DNA from: Pseudonocardia asaccharolytica DSM 44247 = NBRC 16224
Lineage (GTDB): Bacteria > Actinomycetota > Actinomycetes > Mycobacteriales > Pseudonocardiaceae
Length of the DNA stretch: 64,000 nucleotides
Direction: 5' to 3'
Assembly: GCF_000423625.1 (NCBI RefSeq)
Contig: NZ_AUII01000003.1
Location: 1 to 64,000, forward strand
Within the stretch, counting starts at the first letter, position 1, and each line of letters starts with the position of its first letter. A program made the position numbers and the translations under genes. The notes beneath the pieces were generated by a model that was not told where the DNA came from, made no database searches, and saw only the letters and a list, made by a program, of their open reading frames with translations. This document shows positions 46,574 through 55,842 of the stretch, one piece after another.

Positions 46574-46890
46574 CGTGCGGTTCCGCCTGTACCCCACCCC
46601 GAGCAGGGGCAGGGTCTGCTCGCGCACTGCGGGCACGCCCGGTACGTATGGAACCTCGCGGTCGAGCAACTGGGCTACCGCACCCGCGGGCAGCGGATGC
46701 ACCGCCTCCAAGCGGTGGAGGACGCCAAGGCTCCAGTGTTCTCGCTCGAGTCCCCGCATGCCCATTGCCCACCGTGGCTGGATCTCGTCGCAGACCTGCT
46801 CGTCGCGTTTCCGGAGGGAGCGGCTGGCCCATCGGCTGCGGCGCACGTCCACCGCCTTCGGCTGCATGGTCCGTACCCGAAGGCCGGGTC
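46574..46890 (+). pseudogene. IS200/IS605-type TnpB remnant
   Basis: VRFRLYPTP in one frame continues in another as [20 protein letters not shown] then [17 protein letters not shown], matching the N-terminus of OrfB/TnpB nucleases. A later patch, RRTSTAFGCMVRTRRPG, may be another piece. There are at least two frameshifts, and the RuvC and zinc-finger domains are missing. No TnpA or end structure remains. It sits between fumC and the convergent L,D-transpeptidase gene. Confidence 0.65.
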
Positions 46891-47607
46891 TCAGCGCACC
46901 ACCTGGACGACGTCGCCGGGTTCGAGCGACCCGAAGAAGACCTGCGCCGCCGACCGGGAGAGGTGGATGCAGCCGTGTGACTGCTCCGCAAGGCTTCCCT
47001 CGTGGAACGCGATGCCGCCGTTGAAGAACACCGAGTACGGCATCGGGGCGTTGTCGAAAAGGCTGCTGCGATGGTGCTTGTTCTTGAACGTGACGCGGAA
47101 GGTGCCCGGTGGAGTGCGCCAGCCCGGCTGCCCGTGGGTGATCGGCACCGGACCGTGGACGACGACGCCGTCGCGGATCAGCCACGCCCGCTTCGCCGAC
47201 AGCTCGACGCAGGCCCGGGCCGTGGGGTGGCACGGGGCCGCGGCGGAGCGCTCGACGGTCGGTGATGGCACCGGCCGGGAGGTCGCGGGCGGCGCGGTGG
47301 TGACCGGCCGCGGCACGGGCGGTGCGGACGATGCGGCCGGCGGGGTGCTCGCCGGCGCGGCCGCCGCGCTGCTGACGGGCGGAGCTTCGGCCGCGCCGGC
47401 GGTGGGCGGGGCACCGGCCGCGGCGGGTACCGGCCCGGTCTCCGTTCCGCTGGGGGCCGACTCCGTCGCGACGCTGCGGGACACCGCGGCGGCTGCCCCG
47501 CCGCCGAGCAACCCGACCGCTGCCACCAGCGCGAGCAGGCCCAGCATCCGCCCAGCGCGCACGTCCACCCCCCGCGACTGCTGCCCGGTCCGCAACCGGA
47601 TGGGCAC
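46891..47607 (-). CDS. L,D-transpeptidase (YkuD domain)
   Basis: 238 residues. A signal peptide or anchor (LGLLALVAAVGLLGGGAAAA) and a long Ala/Pro/Ser linker (to about 125) precede the YkuD domain: ELSAKRAWLIRDGVVVHGPV, GTFRVTFKNKHH and the catalytic SLAEQSHGCIHLSRSAAQ, with the cysteine in SHGCIH. It makes 3-3 peptidoglycan cross-links or attaches proteins in the cell wall. It lacks the Ig-like domains of mycobacterial Ldt enzymes. It lies between glpX and fumC on the same strand. Confidence 0.88.
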   Translation of the reverse strand: MPIRLRTGQQSRGVDVRAGRMLGLLALVAAVGLLGGGAAAAVSRSVATESAPSGTETGPVPAAAGAPPTAGAAEAPPVSSAAAAPASTPPAASSAPPVPRPVTTAPPATSRPVPSPTVERSAAAPCHPTARACVELSAKRAWLIRDGVVVHGPVPITHGQPGWRTPPGTFRVTFKNKHHRSSLFDNAPMPYSVFFNGGIAFHEGSLAEQSHGCIHLSRSAAQVFFGSLEPGDVVQVVR

Positions 47608-47702
47608 TCTCCGTACCGATCACCGAGGATCCGGGTGATCAGGGCGGTGATCCAGCCCCGAACGGGTGGAGAATCCTCACAATTCGGCCACGAGGCAGCC
47701 CG

Positions 47703-48761
47703 TCACGGCAGGGGTGGTGCGAGGTCCTCGGGCTCCTCGATCGCGCTCGGGGAACCGAAGTTGATCTCGGAGTACTCGCGCAGCTTCGTGAGCCGGTGAT
47801 AGCCGTCGATCATCCGCACGGTGCCCGACTTCGACCGCATCACGATCGACTGGGTGGTGCAGCCGCCCGCCCGGTAGTGCACGCCCCGCAGCAGATCGCC
47901 GTCGGTGATGCCGGTGGCGCAGAAGAAGACGTTGTCCCCGGCGACGAGGTCGTCGGTCGTGAGGACGCGGTCCAGATCGTGCCCGGCGGCGATCGCCTTC
48001 GCCCGCTCGGCGTCATCGGTCGGCCACAGCCGCCCCTGGATGGCGCCGCCCATGCTCTTGAGCGCGGCGGCGGCGATGATGCCCTCCGGCGTCCCACCGA
48101 CGCCCAGCAGCATGTCGACGCCGGTGTTCGGGCGGGCCGCGGAGATCGCCCCCGCCACGTCGCCGTCGGTGATGAAGCGGATGCGCGCTCCGGTCGACCG
48201 CACCTCCTTCACGATCGCCTCGTGCCGCGGGCGGTCGAGAATGCAGACCGTCACGTCCTCCGCCTCGATCTGCTTGGCCGCCGCGACCCGGCGGATGTTC
48301 TCCTCGACCGGAGCGGTGATGTCGATGATGTCCGCGGCCTCCGGGCCGACCGCGATCTTCTCCATGTAGAACACGGCGGACGGATCGAACATCGCACCCC
48401 GCTCGGCCACGGCGAGCACCGCGATCGCGTTGGGCATGCCCTTGCTCATCAGCGTGGTGCCGTCGATCGGGTCGACCGCGACATCGCACCACGGCCCCTC
48501 GCCGTTGCCGACCTGCTCGCCGTTGAAGAGCATCGGCGCCTCGTCCTTCTCACCCTCGCCGATGACGACGACGCCACGCATCGACACGCTCTGGATGAGG
48601 TGGCGCATTGCGTCGACGGCGGCGCCGTCACCACCGTTCTTGTCTCCTCGCCCGACCCACCGGCCTGCCGCCATCGCAGCGGCCTCGGTGACGCGGACCA
48701 GCTCCATGGCGAGGTTGCGGTCCGGGGCCTCGCGCTTCGGCTCGTGGTGCCGGTTACTCAT
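47703..48761 (-). CDS. glpX: Class II fructose-1,6-bisphosphatase
   Basis: 352 residues from the ATG at 48761, which has GGAGG 5 nt upstream; an ATG at 48773 would place that ribosome-binding site inside the gene. Metal-site motifs are [19 protein letters not shown] and [17 protein letters not shown] (lithium-sensitive phosphatase type). [20 protein letters not shown] follows. It is the main gluconeogenic FBPase in actinobacteria. It is divergent from the DUF4245 gene. Confidence 0.93.
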   Translation of the reverse strand: MSNRHHEPKREAPDRNLAMELVRVTEAAAMAAGRWVGRGDKNGGDGAAVDAMRHLIQSVSMRGVVVIGEGEKDEAPMLFNGEQVGNGEGPWCDVAVDPIDGTTLMSKGMPNAIAVLAVAERGAMFDPSAVFYMEKIAVGPEAADIIDITAPVEENIRRVAAAKQIEAEDVTVCILDRPRHEAIVKEVRSTGARIRFITDGDVAGAISAARPNTGVDMLLGVGGTPEGIIAAAALKSMGGAIQGRLWPTDDAERAKAIAAGHDLDRVLTTDDLVAGDNVFFCATGITDGDLLRGVHYRAGGCTTQSIVMRSKSGTVRMIDGYHRLTKLREYSEINFGSPSAIEEPEDLAPPLP

Positions 48762-48911
48762 CAGCGCCTCCATGTCGGGTCGGCCCCGCCCGGGTACCGG
48801 GCGGGGGAACGGTGCAGGCCCGCATCGGCCCGGCGGTCACCGGTCGGCGGGGAGGGGTTTGATCCTCGCAGATCACCGGCCTGCGCGGTGGGCAGAGGGA
48901 CCGAGACCACG

Positions 48912-49556
48912 ATGACTGGGACCATGGTGCTCGTGAGTTCCGACTCCGGACGCCGTGAGCCCCCGCCGCCTCGCAAACCGGCACGCTCCTCGTTGAGCAT
49001 GCGCGACATGCTCGGCGCGCTCGCCGTGCTCGCGGCGATCGCGCTGGTCTTCGCCGCGACGACGCAGTCGTGCTCGTTCAGCCCGGGCGGGCCGTCTGTC
49101 TCCCCGGACAGGGGGCCGGTCATCGACGCGCCGGCCCGGCTGCGCGCGGCCGCGGTGCACACCCCGTTCTCGTTGCGCGTCCCCGCACTCCCCGACGGCT
49201 GGCGCGCGAACTCCAGTGACGAGGGGCTCGTCGACGGCGGGCGGGCCGTCCGGGTCGGGTATCTGGCCCCGGACGGCCGATACCTGCGGCTGGTGCAGAG
49301 CAATGCCGTGGAGGAGGCGTTGGTCGCGGCGGAGGCCAGCGGTCCACAGATCGGCCACGGCACCGTCGAGGCCGGCGGCGCCACCTGGGTCGTCTACGGC
49401 AACCCCGGCGAGGAACCGTTCTGGGTGACGACCCTGCCGGGTCCGCCCGAGTCCCGGTTGCTGATCACCGGCAGCGGCAGCGAGCCGGAGTTCCGCACGC
49501 TGGCCACGGCGGCCCTGCGGGGGGAGCGGCTGGCGGTCGGCACGCCGCCCGGCTGA
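48912..49556 (+). CDS. DUF4245 membrane-anchored protein
   Basis: 214 residues. A basic N-terminus (RREPPPPRKPARSS) precedes one membrane helix, MLGALAVLAAIALVFAATTQ (about 33-52), and an extracytoplasmic domain, PFSLRVPALPDGWRANSSDE, GYLAPDGRYLRLVQSN, GHGTVEAGGATWVVYGNP, the DUF4245 pattern. It is divergent from glpX, as Rv1100 is from Rv1099c by memory. The function is unknown. Confidence 0.82.
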   Translation: MTGTMVLVSSDSGRREPPPPRKPARSSLSMRDMLGALAVLAAIALVFAATTQSCSFSPGGPSVSPDRGPVIDAPARLRAAAVHTPFSLRVPALPDGWRANSSDEGLVDGGRAVRVGYLAPDGRYLRLVQSNAVEEALVAAEASGPQIGHGTVEAGGATWVVYGNPGEEPFWVTTLPGPPESRLLITGSGSEPEFRTLATAALRGERLAVGTPPG

Positions 49557-49755
49557 CGGCCGGCGGGGGCGCGATCGGCTGCTCCGACCTGCCTTCCATG
49601 ATCAACCTTTGGGAGGGCGGAACCGCGCTGAGCGCGGCGGCGGCCTCCCTAACGCCGATCACAGGTGCGGGGCGGACTGGTGGGATGTGCCGGGCTGCTG
49701 GGATGTGCCGGGCTGCTGAGTGTGCAGGACTGCCGGATGCGCCGGTGCCGCCAGA

Positions 49756-49983
49756 TCAGGATTCCCCGGCGTCCGCGGCGTCCAGGACCTTCTCGATGCG
49801 GGCCCGGGCGCCGGCCAGCTGCTCCTCGCAGCGCCGTGCCAAGGCCTCGCCGCGTTCCCACAGCGCGACCGAGTCGTCCAGACCGAGGCCGCCGACCTCC
49901 AGCGCGCGGACCACCTCGGCCAGCTCGTCGCGGGCCTGCTCGTAGCCCAGCCCGTCGACGGCGGGCTGCTCCCTGGTGCTCAT
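49756..49983 (-). CDS. xseB: Exodeoxyribonuclease VII small subunit
   Basis: 75 residues. [20 protein letters not shown] then [20 protein letters not shown] is the XseB helical signature. It pairs with XseA to degrade single-stranded DNA to oligonucleotides. Its ATG overlaps the xseA stop by 4 nt (ATGA), so translation is coupled. It is the last gene of a three-gene operon. Confidence 0.92.
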   Translation of the reverse strand: MSTREQPAVDGLGYEQARDELAEVVRALEVGGLGLDDSVALWERGEALARRCEEQLAGARARIEKVLDAADAGES

Positions 49984-51242
49984 GGGCAGCCATCCTGCTC
50001 CGGCAGCACGGCGGCCGGGACGGCGCCGTCGGCCACCCGGATCCGCAGCCGATCGCCCGGTGCGATGTCGCCGATCGAACGCAGCACAGGCCACACGACC
50101 CCCGACCCCCCGTCGGCGTCCGCGGCCGGGACCCGCTGGACGACGGCGTAGCCGCGGGCCAGCGTGGCCGCGGGACCGAGCGCGGTGAGCCGGGCGCGCA
50201 GGTGCTCCAGCTCGGTCGTCCTCCGGTCGAGCCCGCGGTCGAGACACGTCCGCGAGGCCTCGCGCAGCCGTTCGATCTCGGTGTGCCGCTCGGCCAGCGC
50301 GCGCAGCGGATCGGCCAGTACCGGACGGGCGCGCAGCGCGGTCAGCAGCCGCTGCTCCCGATCGACCCAGCCGTGCAGCGCCCGCCGGGCCCGGTCGCGC
50401 AGCCCGGCGATGTGGGCGGACTCCTCGGTGAGGTCGGGGACGAGGCTGCGGCCCGCCTCCGTGGGCGTGGAACAGCGGAGGTCGGCGACGTGGTCGACGA
50501 GCGGAGTGTCCGGTTCGTGGCCGATCGCCGAGACCACGGGAGTACGGCACGCGGCGACCGCGCGGCACAGCGTCTCGTCGGAGAACGGCAGCAGGTCCTC
50601 GACGCTGCCGCCGCCGCGGGCCAGCACGATCACCTCGACGGTCGGGTCGCGGTCCAGCACACCCAGCGCCTCGACGATCTGCGGGACCGCCAGCCCGCCC
50701 TGGGTCGCGGTGTGCTCGATCCGGAAGCGGACCGACGGCCAGCGCGCGGTCGCGTTCGACACGATGTCGTGTTCGGCCGCCGACGCCCGCCCGGTGATCA
50801 GGCCGATGCAGCCGGGCAGGAACGGAGGCCTGCGTTTGCGGGCCGGGTCGAAAAGACCCTCGGCGGCGAGCAGTCTGCGCAGCCGCTCGATCCGGGCGAG
50901 CAGTTCGCCGAGCCCCACCGCTCGGATCCGATCCACCCGCAGGCTCAGGGTGCCGCGGCCGAGGAAGAACGACGGTTTGCCGTGCACGACCACTCGATTG
51001 CCCTCGGCGACGGCCGGGCCGCCCTCCCGGACCAGCGAGACCGGGCAGGTGAGCTGCAGGGATACGTCGGCAGCCGGGTCGCGCAGCACGAGGAACGCCG
51101 TGCCGGTTCCGGGCCGGGCGGTGACCTGCGCGAGCTGGCCCTCGACCCACACCGCGCCGAGGCGATCGACCCATTCGGCGATCTTGCGGGCGACGGTGCG
51201 AACCGGCCAGGGCGACTCCTCCGAGGCGGCGGTGGCGGTCAC
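49980..51242 (-). CDS. xseA: Exodeoxyribonuclease VII large subunit
   Basis: 420 residues. The N-terminal OB fold ([20 protein letters not shown]) is followed by the catalytic region [40 protein letters not shown] and [21 protein letters not shown] long helical region then ends in GYAVVQRV. The start is GTG at 51242, overlapping the upstream stop by 4 nt (GTGA). It degrades single-stranded DNA in mismatch and damage repair together with XseB. Confidence 0.93.
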   Translation of the reverse strand: MTATAASEESPWPVRTVARKIAEWVDRLGAVWVEGQLAQVTARPGTGTAFLVLRDPAADVSLQLTCPVSLVREGGPAVAEGNRVVVHGKPSFFLGRGTLSLRVDRIRAVGLGELLARIERLRRLLAAEGLFDPARKRRPPFLPGCIGLITGRASAAEHDIVSNATARWPSVRFRIEHTATQGGLAVPQIVEALGVLDRDPTVEVIVLARGGGSVEDLLPFSDETLCRAVAACRTPVVSAIGHEPDTPLVDHVADLRCSTPTEAGRSLVPDLTEESAHIAGLRDRARRALHGWVDREQRLLTALRARPVLADPLRALAERHTEIERLREASRTCLDRGLDRRTTELEHLRARLTALGPAATLARGYAVVQRVPAADADGGSGVVWPVLRSIGDIAPGDRLRIRVADGAVPAAVLPEQDGCP

Positions 51243-51916
51243 TCCTCGGTGATCGTGGCGATGCGGTTGCTGAGCATCGTCACGAACGGCGGCCGGTTCT
51301 CGTGCCTGATCTCCCAGCCCAGCAGCAGGCGGAGGTCGTCGACGCTCAGCTGGCGCAGCCGGCCACGCAGCTGCGGAATCGTGAGCTGCGGGTAGCCGGG
51401 CATGATGTTCGGCCCCGTCGACCCGTCGTCGGTGTGTTCCCGCGTATCGGCATCGCGGCCGGCGACGTCTCCGGCCGCGGCGCTCGCGGTCGTGGCCGCG
51501 GCCGTGCTCGTCGCGATGGCGGCGCCGTCGTCGCCAGGCTCCTCACGCTCTCCCGGATCCGGCCCCTCCAGATCGAGCTCGTCCAGCTCGGTGTCGGCGA
51601 GGAGGTCACGGGTGTCCGAGCGCAGCGTGGTCACGGTGCTTGTGCCGTTCGCGGCCAGATCGGGCTCCTCGTCGTCAAAGGTGGCCCAGCTGGGTTCCTC
51701 CGGGATCGGGCGCAGGATACCCAGTACACGGTCCCCCTTGATCGCCAGCTCGGTGACCTTCTGCTGCATGCACATTGACGTCTGCAGCGCCTGGCTCACT
51801 GCGGTGACCGGGAACTCGACGACCAGCCGAGGTAGGTCCCGGACCTGTTCGACGGCGGTGGCGGCGAGGCCGGCGGCGATCCGCACCGGCAGCGGTAGCG
51901 GCTTCATGTTCAGCAT
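51239..51916 (-). CDS. Lipid droplet-associated protein family
   Basis: 225 residues. The N-terminal helix, [20 protein letters not shown] then [20 protein letters not shown], is the amphipathic and conserved part of actinobacterial lipid-droplet-associated proteins. A long acidic Ala-rich linker follows (about 80-165). The C-terminal helices, [20 protein letters not shown], resemble a small peptide-binding fold. Tandem ATGs at 51919 and 51916 follow GGAAAGGGG; 51916 has the better spacing. It is the first gene of the xseAB operon and divergent from ispH. Confidence 0.72.
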   Translation of the reverse strand: MLNMKPLPLPVRIAAGLAATAVEQVRDLPRLVVEFPVTAVSQALQTSMCMQQKVTELAIKGDRVLGILRPIPEEPSWATFDDEEPDLAANGTSTVTTLRSDTRDLLADTELDELDLEGPDPGEREEPGDDGAAIATSTAAATTASAAAGDVAGRDADTREHTDDGSTGPNIMPGYPQLTIPQLRGRLRQLSVDDLRLLLGWEIRHENRPPFVTMLSNRIATITEE

Positions 51917-52028
51917 CATCCCCTTTCCGCCCGCCCGCGGCACCACGGGCCGGGGTGCGAAACGCGATCGTCGGTCTGTTGGGCCACGCACCCGGCCGAG
52001 GCGCCGCACCCGGCCGTACCCTGGGCTC

Positions 52029-52988
52029 ATGTCCCGATCGGAGAACAAGCGCGTCCTGCTGGCCAAGCCGCGGGGTTACTGCGCCGGCGTCGACCGGGCC
52101 GTCGAGGCCGTAGAGCGCGCGCTGGAGCAGCACGGCTCACCGGTATACGTGCGTAAACAGATCGTGCACAACCGGCACGTCGTCGAGACGCTGACCGAGC
52201 GGGGCGCGATCTTCGTCGATGAGGCCGACGACGTGCCCGAAGGTGCGCTGGTCGTATTCTCCGCGCACGGTGTATCGCCCGCGGTCCGGGAGCAGGCGCG
52301 TGAGCGGGAGCTACACACCATCGATGCGACCTGCCCGCTGGTCAACAAGGTGCACGGCGAGGCGAAGCGGTTCGCCCGCGAGGATTACGACATCCTGCTC
52401 GTCGGCCACCGTGGACACGAGGAGGTCGAGGGCACCGCGGGCGAGGCGCCGGCGCATATCCAGCTCGTCGAATCCGCAGAGGACGTCGCGAGGGTGACGG
52501 TCCGCGACCCGGACAAGGTCGTGTGGTTGTCGCAGACGACGCTGAGCGTCGACGAGACGATGGAGACGGTCCGTGCCCTGCGCGAACGCTTCCCCACGCT
52601 GCAGGACCCGCCCAGCGACGACATCTGCTACGCCACCCAGAACCGGCAGGTCGCGGTCAAGGCGATGGCGCCGCGCTGTGATCTGGTGCTCGTGGTGGGT
52701 TCGCCGAACTCCTCGAACTCGGTCCGGCTCGTCGAGGTCGCGCTCTCGGCAGGCGCCGGTGCGGCCCATCTCATCGACTTCGCCCGCGAAATCGACGAGT
52801 CGTGGCTCGACGGCGTCGAGACGGTCGGGCTGACCAGCGGTGCGTCCGTTCCGGAGATCCTCGTGGAGGGCGTGCTCGAATACCTCGCGGAACGGGGTTG
52901 GACCGATGTCGCGGAGATCAATACCGCCGAGGAGACCGTGACGTTCGCCCTGCCCCGCGAACTCCGGACGAGCCGCGCCGGACGGTAG
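52029..52988 (+). CDS. ispH: 4-hydroxy-3-methylbut-2-enyl diphosphate reductase
   Basis: 319 residues. The three iron-sulfur cysteines are in [28 protein letters not shown] and [20 protein letters not shown] and [15 protein letters not shown] are further signatures. It makes isopentenyl and dimethylallyl diphosphate in the last step of the MEP pathway, supplying the prenyl synthase at 34425. TACCCT at 52017-52022, 6 nt before the ATG, suggests a leaderless start. Its 3' end overlaps the convergent DUF6542 gene by about 71 nt. Confidence 0.94.
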   Translation: MSRSENKRVLLAKPRGYCAGVDRAVEAVERALEQHGSPVYVRKQIVHNRHVVETLTERGAIFVDEADDVPEGALVVFSAHGVSPAVREQARERELHTIDATCPLVNKVHGEAKRFAREDYDILLVGHRGHEEVEGTAGEAPAHIQLVESAEDVARVTVRDPDKVVWLSQTTLSVDETMETVRALRERFPTLQDPPSDDICYATQNRQVAVKAMAPRCDLVLVVGSPNSSNSVRLVEVALSAGAGAAHLIDFAREIDESWLDGVETVGLTSGASVPEILVEGVLEYLAERGWTDVAEINTAEETVTFALPRELRTSRAGR

Positions 52989-53661
52989 TTCCGGACGGGG
53001 CATCCTCGGCGGCGTGCAGATCGTCGAGAGCGCGCGCCGCGCGACTGCGCCCGGTCGTCGTACCGCGTGTGGCGGCGCCGCTGGGGACGGCCGCGTCGGG
53101 TCCGGCTTCGCGGGCGGGGCGGGACCGCCCTCCTCTGGCCGGGCGCCGCGCATCGGCTCCGGTTGCCTGCCAGGGCCGTCCAGCACGGGAACTGTCGATG
53201 CGCTGCAACAGGACGCGTGTGACCGCGACCGCCGCGACGGTCGCGGTCGTCGTCGCCATCATCGGGAACGCGTTGATCATCGGCGCACCGACCAGCAGCA
53301 ACCGCTCGGTGATCCCGGTGCCGGGGCCCGGGGTGCCGACCAGCCACACGACGACGGGGACGACGACGGCGATCAGCAGCGGTGGCTGAACGACCGGGCC
53401 GAACAGGCTCCTGCGGCGCACCCAGGCGACCGCCAGCACAGCGCCGGTGAAGTAGCAGATCGTGAAGATCAGGCCGAGGGTGCCGATGCGCAGGATGTCG
53501 ATGAGGACGCCGATCGCGGTGAACACCAGGGCGGTACCGACTGCGGCCAGCGGCGGGATTCCGAGCACGGTGCCGAGGACCGACCGCTCGGTCATCGCCC
53601 ACTGGCCGCCGGAGGCCAGCGGCCGCTTCTGCCCTGGTGGACTACTCCGGGGCGCGGTCAC
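52918..53661 (-). CDS. DUF6542 membrane protein
   Basis: 247 residues. Four hydrophobic segments lie between about 25 and 150 ([69 protein letters not shown]). A long basic disordered tail follows and runs antisense into the end of ispH. The GTG start overlaps the rmuC stop by 4 nt (GTGA), arguing for coupled translation. The function is unknown; by position it corresponds to Rv1111c. Confidence 0.75.
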   Translation of the reverse strand: MTAPRSSPPGQKRPLASGGQWAMTERSVLGTVLGIPPLAAVGTALVFTAIGVLIDILRIGTLGLIFTICYFTGAVLAVAWVRRRSLFGPVVQPPLLIAVVVPVVVWLVGTPGPGTGITERLLLVGAPMINAFPMMATTTATVAAVAVTRVLLQRIDSSRAGRPWQATGADARRPARGGRSRPAREAGPDAAVPSGAATRGTTTGRSRAARALDDLHAAEDAPSGTTVRRGSSGVRGAGRTSRSPRRY

Positions 53662-55154
53662 CCGTTCACGGTAGCCCGTGGCTCGTCGCCGTCCGTGACC
53701 GGTTCACGGCTGAGTTCGTGTAACGCGACAAGCGAGTCGGCCGCGGAGGCCACCAGTTCGGGTGCCGCGACGGTCCGCGGCGCGCGCTCGACCTGGCCGG
53801 GAGCGGCGAGATCGTCGTCGGCCACCTTGAGCTCGGTGAGCTTGCGGGCCGTGACCAGTACCCGGGACTCCAGCGACGCCACCGTCTGGTTGTAGCTGGC
53901 GACCGCCGTGTCGAGGCCGCGCCCCAGCTTCGCGACGTGGTTTCCCATCGTCGCGAGCCTGCTGTGCAGCTCCCTGCCGAGCTGGTGCACCTGCGCGGCG
54001 TTGCGCGCGAGCGCCTCCTGCCGCCAGCTGTAGGCGACGGTGCGCAGCAGCGCGATCAGCGTGGTCGGCGTGGTCACCACGACGTTGCGCGAGAACGCGT
54101 GCTCGAGCAGCGAAGGGTCGGCCTGTAGCGCGGCCTCCAGGAACGGGTCGCCGGGGACGAACAGCACGACGAACTCCGGCGACGGGTCGAAGGCGGCCCA
54201 GTACGACTTGGCCGACAGCGTGTCGACGTGCTGGCGCAGCTGGCGGGCGTGCGCGTTCAACCGCTCCTTGTGCTCGCCCACGTCGCGGCTCTCCACCGCC
54301 TCCAGATAGGCCGCGAACGGGACCTTCGCATCGACGACGATCTGCTTGCCGCCCGCGAGGTGGACGACCATATCGGGCCGGATCCCACCGTCCTCCCCCT
54401 TCCCGGTCACCTGGGTGGAGAAGTCGCAGTGCTCGACCATCCCGGCCAGCTGCACGATCCGCTCGAGCTGCAGCTCGCCCCAGCGGCCGCGGACCTGCGG
54501 CGCGCGCAGCGCGTTGACCAGCTGCTTCGTCTCGTTCTGCAGCTGTTCGGAGCTGCGGTGCATCGCCGTGACCTGTTCGCGCAGCCCGGCGTAGGCGGAC
54601 TCGCGCTCCTTCTCCACCGTGCGCAGCTGCCCCTCGACGCGGGCCAGCGTCGCCGTCATCGGGTCGAGCAGCTTGCTGATCGCCTGCGTGTGGGCGGTGG
54701 CGTCGCCGTCGGCCTTGGCGGCGAGCGCCGCGGCCGCCTCCTTGATGCGGCCCTCGGCGAGGGCGACGAACTGCTCGTTGTTGCGGGCCAGCGCATCCGC
54801 CGAGAGCGCCTGGAAGGCCTGCTTGAGCTCCTCGTCGCGCCGGGTGAGCAGCTCCTCGCGGGCAGCGCCCGCCTCCCGCTGGCTGCGCAGCGCCGCGGCC
54901 GCGGCGGCGGCGTCGGACTCCGCCCGGCGCAGCCGCTCGGTGGCCTGCTCGACCTGCTCCGACAGGTCCTCGATGCGCTCCAGCAGCCCGGCCCGTTCGG
55001 CGCGCAGCCCGGCCGCGTCGGCCCGTGCGGAGGCCGACACGTCGGCGACCCGGCGGGCGGCCTCCGCGGTGGCGGCCCGGTGGCGGGCGCTGAGCAACAG
55101 CCATGCCAGGCCCGTCCCCACGGCCAGCCCGATCAGCAGACCGATGAGCAGCAT
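53658..55154 (-). CDS. rmuC: DNA recombination protein RmuC
   Basis: 498 residues from the ATG at 55154, which has GGAG 6 nt upstream. An N-terminal membrane helix (LLIGLLIGLAVGTGLAWLLL) is followed by a coiled coil to about 230 and then the RmuC nuclease-like domain: VRGRWGELQLERIVQLAGM, IRPDMVVHLAGGKQIVVDAK then VPFAAYLEA, FVPGDPFLEAALQADPSL and LIALLRTVAYSWRQE. In E. coli it limits inversions at short inverted repeats, which is of interest given the palindromes here. It is co-transcribed with DUF6542. Confidence 0.92.
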   Translation of the reverse strand: MLLIGLLIGLAVGTGLAWLLLSARHRAATAEAARRVADVSASARADAAGLRAERAGLLERIEDLSEQVEQATERLRRAESDAAAAAAALRSQREAGAAREELLTRRDEELKQAFQALSADALARNNEQFVALAEGRIKEAAAALAAKADGDATAHTQAISKLLDPMTATLARVEGQLRTVEKERESAYAGLREQVTAMHRSSEQLQNETKQLVNALRAPQVRGRWGELQLERIVQLAGMVEHCDFSTQVTGKGEDGGIRPDMVVHLAGGKQIVVDAKVPFAAYLEAVESRDVGEHKERLNAHARQLRQHVDTLSAKSYWAAFDPSPEFVVLFVPGDPFLEAALQADPSLLEHAFSRNVVVTTPTTLIALLRTVAYSWRQEALARNAAQVHQLGRELHSRLATMGNHVAKLGRGLDTAVASYNQTVASLESRVLVTARKLTELKVADDDLAAPGQVERAPRTVAAPELVASAADSLVALHELSREPVTDGDEPRATVNG

Positions 55155-55341
55155 GTTCACTCCGGCGACGAGATCCACGCCGACACTGTGCACCCGGGGT
55201 CGGACAGATCGGGCCAGGCGCGCCGTACACCCGACCGGGTGTACGGTCAGCGGCATCCCCGAGGCGCCGGGTGGTCGAACGAATGGTCGATCTGACCGTT
55301 CGTCGCGGACCGGGGCCGATCCGGCCCGGCGGTGGCTCGGG

Positions 55342-55842
55342 TCAGCCTGCCGCGGCCTCGTGGTTCAGCAGCCAGCGCTTGACGTCGAGGCCCCAGCGGA
55401 ACCCGCCCAGCGTCCCGTCCAGGCGCAGGACCCGGTGGCACGGCACGAACAGTGCGGCGGCGTTGCGCGCGCAGGCCGCGGCGGCGGCGCGGACCGCGGC
55501 GGGCCGGCCCGCCTTGGCCGCGTACTCGGTGTAGGTCACGGGGCTGCCCGCGGGCACCGTGCGGAGCACCTCCCAGGCGTGTTCCAGAAACGCGCCCGAC
55601 CGCTGCCGCACCAGGATCGCGTCCACCGCGAACAGCTCCCCCGCGTGGTAGGCAAGGACCGCGGCGCCCACCGGGCCGAGATCGTTCTTGTGCCGCAACG
55701 CCTTCGGCCGCAGCGAGGGGTGTACCTGCGGCAGCAGCTCGTTCGGGTCGGCGGTCCAGCCTGATGCGAGCACGGCGCCGTCGGTGTCGACGACGGCCGT
55801 GAACGGGCCCGTCGGGGTGTCGAATGTGGACCAGTCGCTCAT
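55342..55842 (-). CDS. ogt: Methylated-DNA-protein cysteine methyltransferase
   Basis: 166 residues. The acceptor cysteine is Cys135 in LFVPCHRVLRLDGTLGGFRW. Upstream is the helix-turn-helix VTYTEYAAKAGRPAAVRAAA. It removes the methyl group from O6-methylguanine in a suicide reaction. Its ATG overlaps the stop of the Ada-AlkA gene by 4 nt (ATGA), so the two alkylation-repair proteins are made together. Confidence 0.93.
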   Translation of the reverse strand: MSDWSTFDTPTGPFTAVVDTDGAVLASGWTADPNELLPQVHPSLRPKALRHKNDLGPVGAAVLAYHAGELFAVDAILVRQRSGAFLEHAWEVLRTVPAGSPVTYTEYAAKAGRPAAVRAAAAACARNAAALFVPCHRVLRLDGTLGGFRWGLDVKRWLLNHEAAAG

